This document shows positions 43,530 to 51,569 of a DNA stretch of 64,000 nucleotides, one piece after another. The notes below the pieces were generated by a model. That model made no database searches. It was given only the letters and a program-made list of their open reading frames with translations, and was not told where the DNA came from. The position numbers were made by a program, and so were the translations under genes. Origin of the DNA: Ardenticatenaceae bacterium (GTDB lineage Bacteria; Chloroflexota; Anaerolineae; Promineifilales; Promineifilaceae); NCBI GenBank assembly GCA_020634565.1, contig JACKBN010000013.1, positions 62,001-126,000 on the forward strand, in the 5' to 3' direction. How positions within the stretch are numbered: position 1 is the stretch's first letter; the number at the start of each line of letters is the position of its first letter.

Positions 43530-44446
43530 AACTTGAGCGCGAAACGGCCGTTTACCTAGCAGAAATCGCCCAAGCCGAACCCAATCTTCAAATTGAAACC
43601 ACACAATTTAACCAGGAAGGGTTGGTAAACGATGTGCTGATCGTAAACGGCCGTCGCGTTTTTCGCTTCCCCAAACACGACTGGGCCATTGACCATCTGA
43701 GGCAGGAGGCCAACTGTCTGGCGCTGGCTCGACAGCATGTCACCCTGCCGCTGCCAGACTGGACCATGTACGAGAGCGAAGCATTGGGCCATCCGTTTGT
43801 GGCCTACGACTGGATTCCCGGTGAAGCGCTCACCCGCAACAGTTTGTTGCGCCTGCCCCTGGCCGAGCAGCAAGCCATTGCCAAGCAGTTGGGCACGTTT
43901 TTGTACCAGCTGCACACCGTGCCAATGAATGAAGTGGAGAAGAGGGGAATACGGCCGTCTGTCACCAATCGCACCCCGCAAAACTGGCAAAAGCTGTACG
44001 ACGACGTTCACGAAAAGCTGTTCCCACTCCTGATGCAATTTGCCCGCGACTGGGTGGAGCAGCATTTTGCTCCCGTTCTGCAAGACCCCAGCTTTATGGC
44101 CTGCGAACCATGTTTCATGAACGGCGATCTGGGTAGTTACCATCTGCTCTACAACCGCGACACACGGCGGCTCAACGGCATCATCGATTTTGGCACGGCG
44201 GGCGTGGGCGATCCCGCGGCCGATTTTGGCTGCCTCATCGACCAGTACGGCGAAACTTTCTTGCGGCAGTTGGCCCCGTTCTACCCTGGCCTGGACCAGC
44301 TCATCGAGCGGGCGCGTTTCTGGGCAGGTACGCTGGAGCTGCAATGGGCGCTGGGCGGCCTGCGCTATCCCGATGAGCCGGACTGGTTCATGGTGCATAT
44401 CGGCCGTGCCCGCGACGTTTTGCCCATCGGCAGCGGCTGGAACTAA
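43526..44446 (+). CDS. APH-fold phosphotransferase (MPH-like)
   Basis: A 306-residue APH-family protein like macrolide 2'-phosphotransferases in layout: N-lobe VLIVNGRRVFRFPKHDWAID with Arg/Lys ATP contacts, PFVAYDWIPGEAL hinge, catalytic NGDLGSYHLLY and metal site GIIDFGTAGVGDPAADFG. The first His of the usual HxD is Asn here (NGD), which is common in MPH-type members. It is translationally coupled to the preceding APH gene. Substrate not certain. Confidence 0.88.
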   Translation: MKLERETAVYLAEIAQAEPNLQIETTQFNQEGLVNDVLIVNGRRVFRFPKHDWAIDHLRQEANCLALARQHVTLPLPDWTMYESEALGHPFVAYDWIPGEALTRNSLLRLPLAEQQAIAKQLGTFLYQLHTVPMNEVEKRGIRPSVTNRTPQNWQKLYDDVHEKLFPLLMQFARDWVEQHFAPVLQDPSFMACEPCFMNGDLGSYHLLYNRDTRRLNGIIDFGTAGVGDPAADFGCLIDQYGETFLRQLAPFYPGLDQLIERARFWAGTLELQWALGGLRYPDEPDWFMVHIGRARDVLPIGSGWN

Positions 44447-44460
44447 AAAATGGAGAATCG

Positions 44461-45033
44461 ATGTTAGATTTAAACCAAAAGCTTCCAAACTTCCCCACCA
44501 TAAAAACGGAGCGACTGCTGCTGCGTAAAATCTTGCCCAAGGACGCAGAGGCCCTGTTTGTTGTTTACAGCGATCCAGATGTAGTGGCTGGTCATGGCCG
44601 CCCTCCGTTCCAGACAGTTGACCAGGCGCAACAGCTCATTGAAGAGTTCGACCAATCTTTCCAGGAAAAGAAGCGCATACGCTGGGCCATCACCCGTCAG
44701 GGAGAGGACAAACTGCTTGGAACCTGCGGCTTCCATCGCATCGTTCCGTACCATTTTCGGGCTGAAATTGGCTACGACTTGGCCTCCTCCGAATGGCGCC
44801 AAGGCATTACTTCAGAAGCGGTGCGGGCCATTGTGCAGTTTGGTCTGGCAGAAATCGGCTTTCATCGCATCGAGGCGATTGTTGATCCAGATAATGCAGC
44901 CTCTGCTGCGCTCTTGCGCAAGGTTGGATTTACCGAGGAAGGTTTTTTGCGGCAGCGGTTTTATGATAACGGCCGTTTCGTAGACGATTGGTTCTTTTCT
45001 ATTCTGAAAACCGAGATTGATAAAGTGAGGTAA
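44461..45033 (+). CDS. RimJ/RimL-type GNAT acetyltransferase
   Basis: A 190-residue GNAT with the Acetyltransf_3 pattern: TERLLLRKILPKDAEALF at the N-terminus, IGYDLASSEWRQGITSEAVR with the acetyl-CoA loop (RQGIxSE), FGLAEIGFHRIEAIVDPDN and ASAALLRKVGFTEEGFLRQR. These are hallmarks of the RimJ/RimL family, which acetylates ribosomal-protein N-termini or small molecules. It begins 14 bases after the APH stop. Confidence 0.93.
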   Translation: MLDLNQKLPNFPTIKTERLLLRKILPKDAEALFVVYSDPDVVAGHGRPPFQTVDQAQQLIEEFDQSFQEKKRIRWAITRQGEDKLLGTCGFHRIVPYHFRAEIGYDLASSEWRQGITSEAVRAIVQFGLAEIGFHRIEAIVDPDNAASAALLRKVGFTEEGFLRQRFYDNGRFVDDWFFSILKTEIDKVR

Positions 45034-45036
45034 GTT

Positions 45037-46002
45037 ATGTTTTCGATTCGACAGTTCCAGCCCACAGACGAAGAGTATGAAGCCATCGCCGCCGTAGAAA
45101 AAGCAGTCTACCCCGAAAATGCGGACAAAGTTGAAGATTTCAAACATGCGGACGCCATTCGTGAAGCGCAACAATTCTTCCAGCGCTGGGTTGTTGAGGA
45201 AAACGGCCGTATCATCGCTTTTGCCCATGCGCAGCAGCAAATTCACAGCAGCACGCCAGGGCGGTATCGTTTTCACATTACGGTTCATCCGGATTTTGAA
45301 GGGCGCGGGGTGGGAACGGCCGTTTACGACACCATCTGGCAAACCATCGAAAATCGCGACCCGCAACCCACCTTATTGGAATCGGGCTGCTACCAGCACC
45401 ACCCGCAAGCCGTGCGCTTCTTGGAAAAGCGCAGTTTCCAATCGGTGATGCGCTGGGTCGTCACCCGAGTCGAGCTGCCCGAATTTGACATCACCAAATT
45501 TGAGCCGCTCATCGCCAAACTCCAAAATCAGGGCATCAGCTTCGCCACCCTGCCCGAATTACAGAAAAGCGATGAAAACTGGCTGGAAAAGCTGCACGAG
45601 CTGGATTGGCAGTTGGTGCAGGACGAACCGCTGCCCTACGCCCCCAAAAAGATACCTGTTGAGCAATTCCAGAAGCAGTTTGTAGAAAATCCCAATGTGC
45701 TGCCGGAGGGCTGGGTTGTGGCGGTGGAAAACGGCCGTTACATTGGCAACTCTTCGCTGGAAAAAGGGAGTCAACCAGGCGGCATCAGCACCGGATTCAC
45801 CGGCGTACTGCGCGACTACCGGCGGCGTGGCCTGGCCACTGCGCTCAAAGCGCTCACCATGGATTGGGCCAAACAAGCAGGCTACCAGTTCATCCGCACC
45901 GGCAATGAAGAAAATAATCCCATGCTCACCCTGAACAAAAAGCTGGGCTTCCAAGAAGTTACCGCCAGTCTGGCCTTCGAGAAAAAGCTTTCCTCTTCGT
46001 AG
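45037..46002 (+). CDS. Tandem-GNAT acetyltransferase
   Basis: A 321-residue protein with two GNAT units. The first has ITVHPDFEGRGVGTAVYDTI near 85-104, the second TGVLRDYRRRGLATALKALT near 255-274 with IRTGNEENNPMLTLNKKLGF after it. The second is fully canonical. It starts three bases after the previous GNAT and closes the run of modifying enzymes. The stop codon lies inside the following inverted repeat. Confidence 0.9.
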   Translation: MFSIRQFQPTDEEYEAIAAVEKAVYPENADKVEDFKHADAIREAQQFFQRWVVEENGRIIAFAHAQQQIHSSTPGRYRFHITVHPDFEGRGVGTAVYDTIWQTIENRDPQPTLLESGCYQHHPQAVRFLEKRSFQSVMRWVVTRVELPEFDITKFEPLIAKLQNQGISFATLPELQKSDENWLEKLHELDWQLVQDEPLPYAPKKIPVEQFQKQFVENPNVLPEGWVVAVENGRYIGNSSLEKGSQPGGISTGFTGVLRDYRRRGLATALKALTMDWAKQAGYQFIRTGNEENNPMLTLNKKLGFQEVTASLAFEKKLSSS

Positions 46003-46049
46003 CCGCGGATTCTTTCCGCGCTTTTAACGCAGAAAGAATCTGCGGCTGC
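45999..46049 (+). terminator. CCGCGGATTCTTTCCGCG inverted repeat
   Basis: Arms GTAGCCGCGGATTCTTTC and GAAAGAATCTGCGGCTGC, with two or three mismatches, start at the GNAT stop codon. It is a diverged copy of the element at 23743-23802 and probably ends the modifying-enzyme transcript. Confidence 0.6.
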
Positions 46050-46153
46050 AAGCTGCTATCATGACCAAATAACCGTGCCCAACAGCCTCCACTAATAATT
46101 CGTGCTCGTCATTTCCTCGTAGTACAATAGCAAACGTACAGGAGGGCACAGAC

Positions 46154-46567
46154 ATGGACGACAAACCAATTCCTTCTCAAGATGACAAAATAATCGGAGC
46201 CATTGCCCACGCTGCTGCACTGATGCCCATGTGGGGCATCGTGGCCCCTGCTTTAATCTGGCTTACCCAGCGCGAGAAATCAGAATACATTCGGCAACAA
46301 GCAGCGCAGGCGTTGGCCTGGCAAGCGCTCCAAATCGTTTTGCTATTTGCGGTTTACCTGCCCGGAGTTTTGCTCGTGTTTTCGCTGGAAATGAGCACGA
46401 CCCCACTGGTTGATATAGTTCTGCAAATTTGTGGCTTCAGCATCATCATTTTGTTTGGATTTGGCCCACTCATAATGGGCATTTATGCCGCCGTACGCAA
46501 TTTGCAGGGGCGTAACTTCAACTACCCGTTTATTGGCCAGCGGATACGCAATTATCTGGCTCAATAA
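46154..46567 (+). CDS. DUF4870-like small membrane protein
   Basis: A 137-residue protein with three membrane helices (about 20-40, 58-78, 90-112) and the DUF4870/Tic20-like motif KSEYIRQQAAQALAWQ after helix 1, with LQGRNFNYPFIGQRIRNYL at the end. Function unknown. AGGAGG lies about seven bases before the ATG, and a TACAAT box at 46123-46128 could be the -10 element of its promoter. A paralogue follows directly. Confidence 0.85.
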   Translation: MDDKPIPSQDDKIIGAIAHAAALMPMWGIVAPALIWLTQREKSEYIRQQAAQALAWQALQIVLLFAVYLPGVLLVFSLEMSTTPLVDIVLQICGFSIIILFGFGPLIMGIYAAVRNLQGRNFNYPFIGQRIRNYLAQ

Positions 46568-46656
46568 TCTGCCATTTTAGGGTGAAAGCGTAAGTCAGAT
46601 TGTCAATCCGACCCACAGCCAAACCGTGTGAAGCAACTCTATTCAGGAGATCAAAA

Positions 46657-47103
46657 ATGATCGAAGAAGAAAACCAAAAAAATTCGCAAGACGACAAAAT
46701 TGTGGGCGCATTGGCGCATGCCGCCGCCTTATTGCCCATGTGGGGCATCATCGCGCCAGTTCTCATTTGGGTAACACAACGCGAAAAATCTGAGTACATT
46801 CGGCAGCAATCGGCGCAAGCGTTGGCCTGGCAACTGCTGCAAATCGTCCTCTTTTTTATCGGCATGGGGCTGTACATGGGCGGCATTTTCCTTACTGTTG
46901 GTACCGCTTTTTTGATGGACGAAATGAACTCAAGTGGACCGCCACCCGCCTTTTTTATACCCGTTTGCATTATGGGCTTCGTTTTCCTCATTTTTTTGGT
47001 GTCGATTGTGATGGCCTTGTATGCGGCCGTTCGCAATTTGCAAGGCCACGATTTTACCTACCCCCTGATTGGGCGGCGCGTCCGAGCCTACCTTGCCAAA
47101 TAA
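46657..47103 (+). CDS. DUF4870-like small membrane protein, paralogue
   Basis: A 148-residue tandem duplicate of the preceding gene: the segments DDKIVGALAHAAALLPMWGI and REKSEYIRQQSAQALAWQ are nearly identical between them, while the loop between helices 2 and 3 is longer (MDEMNSSGPPPAFF). ATG 46657 follows AGGAGATC; an open frame extends upstream but lies outside the conserved start. Its last bases overlap the start of the deaminase-like gene. Confidence 0.85.
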   Translation: MIEEENQKNSQDDKIVGALAHAAALLPMWGIIAPVLIWVTQREKSEYIRQQSAQALAWQLLQIVLFFIGMGLYMGGIFLTVGTAFLMDEMNSSGPPPAFFIPVCIMGFVFLIFLVSIVMALYAAVRNLQGHDFTYPLIGRRVRAYLAK

Positions 47104-48421
47104 ACTCAGCGGCTGCGACCTGCACGTTCACCTGGCTGGCTCTTTTTATGCCGAAGATTTGCTGGCTATTGGCGCACCCATCTTTCGGGAGGTGGATTGG
47201 ACCGCGCGCGACTTCCTCGATGGCTACAATGCTGCGTTAAACACAAAGCTCAATCCGGTGCAGCTTTTTGCCGAAGCGCTGGAAAATCCCGGCGCGGGCT
47301 TCCCCAAACTAAAAGCTGCCTACGTTTTTGGCTCGGAAGACAGCGGCGATTTCGAGAAATTTATGTGGAAATACCGCTTCTTTTCGCATGTGTGGGGGTA
47401 TGGTTGGGAGCAGGGACGTGAAACGGCCGTTGCCATGATCACCCAGGCGGTAGACCATCACAAACGGCAAGGATTGGACTACGTGGAATACCGTGCTGGC
47501 TTTTGGGGTGAAGATGAAGCGTTGCGCCAAAAGATGCAAATCTGCGCGGAAGCGCTGGCAGCGGAATGCGACGAAATGTTCACCGCCCGCTACATCATTC
47601 CCCTTCCCCGCGAAGAACCGCTGAGCATGTACCGGGCCACGCGCCAGCTCTTGCAGGAGCAGCCCCAGTTGGCCCGCATCATCGTGGGAGTAGACCTGGC
47701 CAGCCGCGAGGAAGGATTTCCACCCAAGCTGTACCGCGAACTGTTTCAGCAAATGAACCGGGACAATGCTGCCTTTCCAGACCAGCAGTTAACGGCCGTT
47801 TACCACGTTGGCGAAACGTTTTTTGATAAATCGCTAGAAAGTGCTGTTCGCTGGTGCCATGAGGCGGCGCTGCTGGGTGCCAAACGGCTGGGACACTGTA
47901 TTGCTCTGGGACTGGACCCGGCAGTGGCGGTGAGTCGCCGCGCCAAAGCCCATGAAGCAGAACTGGTCAGCGAGCGGCTGGACCAGATCGCCTATGATTT
48001 GCGCTTTGCCGCTGAATTGCGACAGTTTGGGGTGACGGTAGATGAGAAGAAGCTGCTCGACGAGCAGCAAGCGTTGCTAAACCGGGCCGATGATTGGGTG
48101 GAACGGCCGTACAATCCCCTGCGCTTCAAAGAAATTCGGCTGCGCCAGACCTTTGTGTTGGCCCAACTGGCCGAAATGGGCACCCCCATCGAATGCTGCC
48201 CCACCTCCAACCTGCGCATCGGCGGCGTGCCCGATGCCGAGCATCATCCCATCCACCGGCTGCTGGCCAGCTCCGCGCCCCTCTGCCTCTGCACCGACGA
48301 TCCCGGCACCTTCGACATCACCCTCGCTTCTGAAGTTGAATGGGTCGTGCAGCACACCGATTACACCGCAGAAAGCCTGGCCCAGCGACTGGGCGATCCT
48401 CGCCGCTTCCAGCTTTGCTAA
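47093..48421 (+). CDS. Adenosine-deaminase-like metal-dependent hydrolase
   Basis: A protein of about 442 residues with the adenosine/AMP deaminase metal sites: DLHVHL at the N-terminus, HVGE near residue 240, LGHC with the catalytic-region His, and CTDDP near 400. These fit a zinc-dependent TIM-barrel deaminase of purine nucleosides or related compounds. It lacks an ATG; TTG at 47093 (11-base overlap with the previous gene) or TTG at 47069 are the likely starts, pointing to translational coupling. The middle is longer than in typical adenosine deaminase, so the true substrate may differ. Confidence 0.82.
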   Translation: MPNKLSGCDLHVHLAGSFYAEDLLAIGAPIFREVDWTARDFLDGYNAALNTKLNPVQLFAEALENPGAGFPKLKAAYVFGSEDSGDFEKFMWKYRFFSHVWGYGWEQGRETAVAMITQAVDHHKRQGLDYVEYRAGFWGEDEALRQKMQICAEALAAECDEMFTARYIIPLPREEPLSMYRATRQLLQEQPQLARIIVGVDLASREEGFPPKLYRELFQQMNRDNAAFPDQQLTAVYHVGETFFDKSLESAVRWCHEAALLGAKRLGHCIALGLDPAVAVSRRAKAHEAELVSERLDQIAYDLRFAAELRQFGVTVDEKKLLDEQQALLNRADDWVERPYNPLRFKEIRLRQTFVLAQLAEMGTPIECCPTSNLRIGGVPDAEHHPIHRLLASSAPLCLCTDDPGTFDITLASEVEWVVQHTDYTAESLAQRLGDPRRFQLC

Positions 48422-48432
48422 GCTAAAACAAC

Positions 48433-48477
48433 AAATTTCCCCGGAAACTCGTTCAAGAAGTTTCCGGGGAAATTTTT
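48433..48477. terminator. AAATTTCCCCGGAAACT inverted repeat, terminator
   Basis: 17-bp perfect arms AAATTTCCCCGGAAACT / AGTTTCCGGGGAAATTT with a 9-base loop end in a T-run. It lies 12 bases past the deaminase stop and faces the end of a convergent lipoprotein gene, so it can serve both. Third member of its family in the window. Confidence 0.8.
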
Positions 48478-48536
48478 AGCACAAAAGCAGAGCCATCTCT
48501 TCCGCTTTCACATCATTTTTGCAATCTGCTTAAACG

Positions 48537-49382
48537 CTAACGAGAATTGGCATCATTGAGCGCTGGCGTCATGAACGACACGGTCTGGTCAATGGTTTGT
48601 ACAGCTAGCCCATAGTTAAAGTCATCCACAATACCCGCATTAACGCAGGAGAGGTAAGCCGGCCGCGTGCGATCAAGCGCGTAGATGAAAGAGATGAAAT
48701 AAACCGCATCAATCTCGGTCCAGCCAGCGGGAATATCTTTGTAAAAGACACCAGAGTACAAAATATTATTGTAGGCGCCCACGTAGGTATCGCAGGATGC
48801 CTGATCGCCAGCTTTCGCGCCGTCAATACTGCCACGCATTGTTTGCAGCGAGTAATAGATGTTGTTCATGTTGGCTTTTATCCCATCAGCATCAAACGGC
48901 AGTTCGGGGAAAACGCCCAAGATGTCGTTGGGGTTGGAAATGTAGTAGACGGTAATCATTTCCACTTCGCCATCATCTTCTTCCTCGTCTTCCGGCGCAG
49001 GTGTCGGTGAAGCACCTTCAGCTTGAACTGCGGGAGTTGATGTGGGCGGAACCGGCGTATTGGTTGGCACAGGGGTTTCAGTAGGAACCTCTGTTGGCGT
49101 TTCGGTTGGTTCCGGCGTAGGCGTATCTGTGGGCACAGGGGTATTTGTGGGCGTTTCGGTTGGGGTTTCGGTCGGTTCCGGCGTGTCTGTGGGCACCGGT
49201 GTATCGGTTGGAACCGGGGTATCCGTAGGCGGAACGGCCGTTTCGGTTGGCTCTTCAACCACTTGGGCAACGGCCGTTGGCGTGGGAGTCGCCTCATCAC
49301 CGCCACAAGCGGTAACAAACAAGGCCAGGAACAACGTGATCAGAACAAGCTGGGCACTCCGGCGAATACGAACCTTTTTCAT
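48537..49382 (-). CDS. Lipoprotein with long Pro/Thr/Glu linker
   Basis: A 281-residue lipoprotein (lipobox VTAC near residue 25). A linker of about 85 residues of PTDTPVPTDTPEPTETPT-type repeats holds the C-terminal domain (about 130-280) away from the membrane. That domain has helices and two cysteines (ASCDTYVGAYN and YLSCVNAGIVDD) and no family I recognise. ATG 49382 has AAGGAGAAC upstream and begins the signal peptide. Such linkers are common in Chloroflexota surface lipoproteins. Confidence 0.8.
   Translation of the reverse strand: MKKVRIRRSAQLVLITLFLALFVTACGGDEATPTPTAVAQVVEEPTETAVPPTDTPVPTDTPVPTDTPEPTETPTETPTNTPVPTDTPTPEPTETPTEVPTETPVPTNTPVPPTSTPAVQAEGASPTPAPEDEEEDDGEVEMITVYYISNPNDILGVFPELPFDADGIKANMNNIYYSLQTMRGSIDGAKAGDQASCDTYVGAYNNILYSGVFYKDIPAGWTEIDAVYFISFIYALDRTRPAYLSCVNAGIVDDFNYGLAVQTIDQTVSFMTPALNDANSR
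49040..49260. repeat. Low-complexity coding repeat (Pro-Thr linker)
   Basis: Degenerate repeats of GGTGTATCGGTTGGAACC-like units (about 18 and 24 bases) encode the Pro/Thr/Glu linker. Unit lengths are multiples of three. Confidence 0.75.
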
Positions 49383-49730
49383 AATGTTCTCCTTGATGAA
49401 AGTTTTGTTGAAATGAGGCTCCAACCTTAGAATCCCCCCTAACAGACCCTGGCAGCGCCGCCATGCGTCGATCCACAGCGTAAACAAAAATTTGCTATTT
49501 CAGTTCGGAGATTATTGGGCACGAACCTTTTTTGAGAAACTAAAGCGCAACAAGTTTATAGGATCTCCTCTGCCCAAAAAACTGACGTTTGGCCATTTTC
49601 GCAGCGAAAGAAGACACTAGACCGGGCTCGTTGTACAGTTTTTCTATCCAATATCTGTTCAAAATATGGACAAAACGTCAATTGTGCGCTAAAATAACGA
49701 TATGCAGTTTTGTAAAAAGGAGCGTTATTG
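49383..49730. other. 348-bp divergent intergenic region
   Basis: This gap separates a minus-strand lipoprotein gene and a plus-strand epimerase gene and must hold both promoters. It is AT-richer toward the epimerase. I find no long hairpin, no octamer copy and no convincing coding frame; an open frame on the minus strand across 49556-49858 overlaps the epimerase start and is not supported. Confidence 0.5.
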
Positions 49731-50654
49731 ATGCGAGTAATTATCACAGGCGGCACAGGACTCATTGGTTCTGAGCTGGCAAAAGATTTAGCCGCCGACG
49801 GGCACGAGGTGATTGTGCTCAGTCGAAACCCGAATAAACATACCTTCCCCGCTGGCATTCGCGGCGAAAAGTGGGACAGTAAAACGGCCGCTCACTGGGG
49901 CCATTTGGCCGATGGGGCCGACGCAATTGTGAATCTGGCCGGGGAACCGATTGCCGGCAGTGGTTTGCTGCCCAGCCGCTGGACCGATGAGCGCAAGCGG
50001 CGCATTCGTCAAAGCCGCATCGATGCGGGTACGGCCGTTGCCGAAGCAATTCGCGCCGCCACCAACAAGCCCAAACTGCTCATCCAATCTTCTGGCATTG
50101 ATTACTACGGCGACGTCGAAAGCGACAAAATCATCACCGAAGAAGCCCCCAACGGGGATGGCTTCCTGGCCGATGTCACCGTCGATTGGGAAAATTCCAC
50201 CGCCGCAGTGGAAGAAATGGGCGTGCGCCGGGTGATTATCCGCACGGGCATTGTGCTGAGCACGGAAAGCGGCGCATTGCCCATCACCGTGCTGCCCTTC
50301 AAGTTTTTTGCCGGTGGCCCGTTGGGCAATGGCGAACAGTGGTGGCCCTGGATTCATCTAGAGGACGAAGTGCGCGCCATTCGCTTTTTGCTGGAAAGCG
50401 AAACGGCCGTTGGCCCCTACAATCTCTGTACACCCAACCCGCTCAAAAACAAAGCGTTTGCCAAGGTGATTGGCAACGTGATGAACCGGCCCGCCTTTTT
50501 CCCGACGCCCGCCTTTGCCCTGAAGCTGGCGCTGGGCGAGATTGCCGCCATTGTGCTGGACGGCCGTCGCGCGGTGCCCCAAAAGCTGGAAGAAGCTGGT
50601 TTCACCTTTAAATACCCACAGGCAGCAGAAGCCCTGAGAGATTTGCTGAACTAG
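49731..50654 (+). CDS. TIGR01777-type NAD(P)-dependent epimerase
   Basis: A 307-residue extended-SDR protein like YfcH/SulA-type epimerases. It begins MRVIITGGTGLIGSELAKDL, has LSRNP after strand 2, VNLAGEPIAG, and ITEEAPNGDGFLADV, all typical of TIGR01777. The C-terminus (FKYPQAAEALRDLL) matches the family end. AAGGAG lies nine bases before ATG 49731. The substrate is unknown in the family. It is followed after five bases by an esterase gene. Confidence 0.93.
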   Translation: MRVIITGGTGLIGSELAKDLAADGHEVIVLSRNPNKHTFPAGIRGEKWDSKTAAHWGHLADGADAIVNLAGEPIAGSGLLPSRWTDERKRRIRQSRIDAGTAVAEAIRAATNKPKLLIQSSGIDYYGDVESDKIITEEAPNGDGFLADVTVDWENSTAAVEEMGVRRVIIRTGIVLSTESGALPITVLPFKFFAGGPLGNGEQWWPWIHLEDEVRAIRFLLESETAVGPYNLCTPNPLKNKAFAKVIGNVMNRPAFFPTPAFALKLALGEIAAIVLDGRRAVPQKLEEAGFTFKYPQAAEALRDLLN

Positions 50655-50659
50655 TAACA

Positions 50660-51481
50660 ATGGCAGAATTTTACAGCGGACTAGAACATCAACCGTTTCA
50701 ATTGGGTCAAGGACCAGTGGGCGCTTTGCTGCTGCATGGTTTCCCCGGCACGCCTGCCGAAATGCGGCCGTTGGGTGAGCAGTTGGCCACGGCAGGCTGG
50801 GCGGTTTACGGCCCCTTACTGCCCGGTTTTGGCTCACAAATCGCCACGCTGGGCCAAAAAACGCGGCACGATTGGCTGGCCGCTGCCCACGACCAATGGC
50901 AAAAAGTTCAGGCAGCACACGAAACGGCCGTTCTCATCGGTTTTTCGATGGGCGGGGCGTTGGCGCTCAATTTGGCGGCGCAGGTACAGCCCCATTTTCT
51001 GGTGCTGCTAGCTCCCTTCTGGCGCTTTGCGGGTTGGCAAGGCAAGCTGCTGCCCATCGCGAAATATTTCAAGAAAACGTTGCATCCTTTTGCAGATGCG
51101 GATTTTACGGATACGGCCGTACGCAAGCAGCTCAGTGAGGTGATGCCCGGCGCGGATTTAGACGATCCTGCCGTGCAGGCCCAAATTCGCCAGCAGGTTC
51201 AGCTCCCCACCAAAACGATCGACGAAGTGCGGCAGTTGGGCCAAAGCGGGGGCAAGCTGGCCAGCGCGGTGCACTGCCCCACGCTGGTGCTGCAAGGCCA
51301 AAACGATGCCGTTGTGCCGCCGACGCTGACACGCCAACTGATCGCTAGATTAGGTGGCCCCGTCGCCTACCGCGAGGTTCCCGGCGACCACACCTTCCCC
51401 AAAATGCAGCCGCCCAACAGCTACAATATCGTCCCAGATATTCTCAACTTTGTCACCCAACAATCACATCAAAATATCTAA
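50660..51481 (+). CDS. Carboxylesterase-type alpha/beta hydrolase
   Basis: A 273-residue esterase like the Est30/monoacylglycerol-lipase group: LLLHGFPGTPAEM for the oxyanion hole, nucleophile elbow GFSMGG near residue 96, acid in QGQNDAVVPP, and His in PGDHTFPK. The first five bases after the epimerase stop separate the genes, so both are probably co-transcribed. Substrates are likely short- to medium-chain esters. Confidence 0.9.
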   Translation: MAEFYSGLEHQPFQLGQGPVGALLLHGFPGTPAEMRPLGEQLATAGWAVYGPLLPGFGSQIATLGQKTRHDWLAAAHDQWQKVQAAHETAVLIGFSMGGALALNLAAQVQPHFLVLLAPFWRFAGWQGKLLPIAKYFKKTLHPFADADFTDTAVRKQLSEVMPGADLDDPAVQAQIRQQVQLPTKTIDEVRQLGQSGGKLASAVHCPTLVLQGQNDAVVPPTLTRQLIARLGGPVAYREVPGDHTFPKMQPPNSYNIVPDILNFVTQQSHQNI

Positions 51482-51497
51482 CTACTCTGTTAAAGAA

Positions 51498-51518
51498 GAA
51501 GTTCAACTTTTTCTCAAC
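51498..51518. repeat. Half copy of the GAAGTTCAACTTTT element
   Basis: GAAGTTCAACTTTTTCTCAA is identical to the left part of the element at 37356-37376 but no right arm follows, so it looks like a truncated copy between convergent genes. Confidence 0.65.
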
Positions 51519-51569
51519 GGCTTAACACGCTGAGCGCAGAACTGTTTGCCTAAATTTTGTGTACCAAAT

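Noticed and set aside
49556..49858. 100-codon minus-strand frame before the epimerase
   Set aside because: It overlaps the well supported epimerase start and has no ribosome binding site or recognisable motif.
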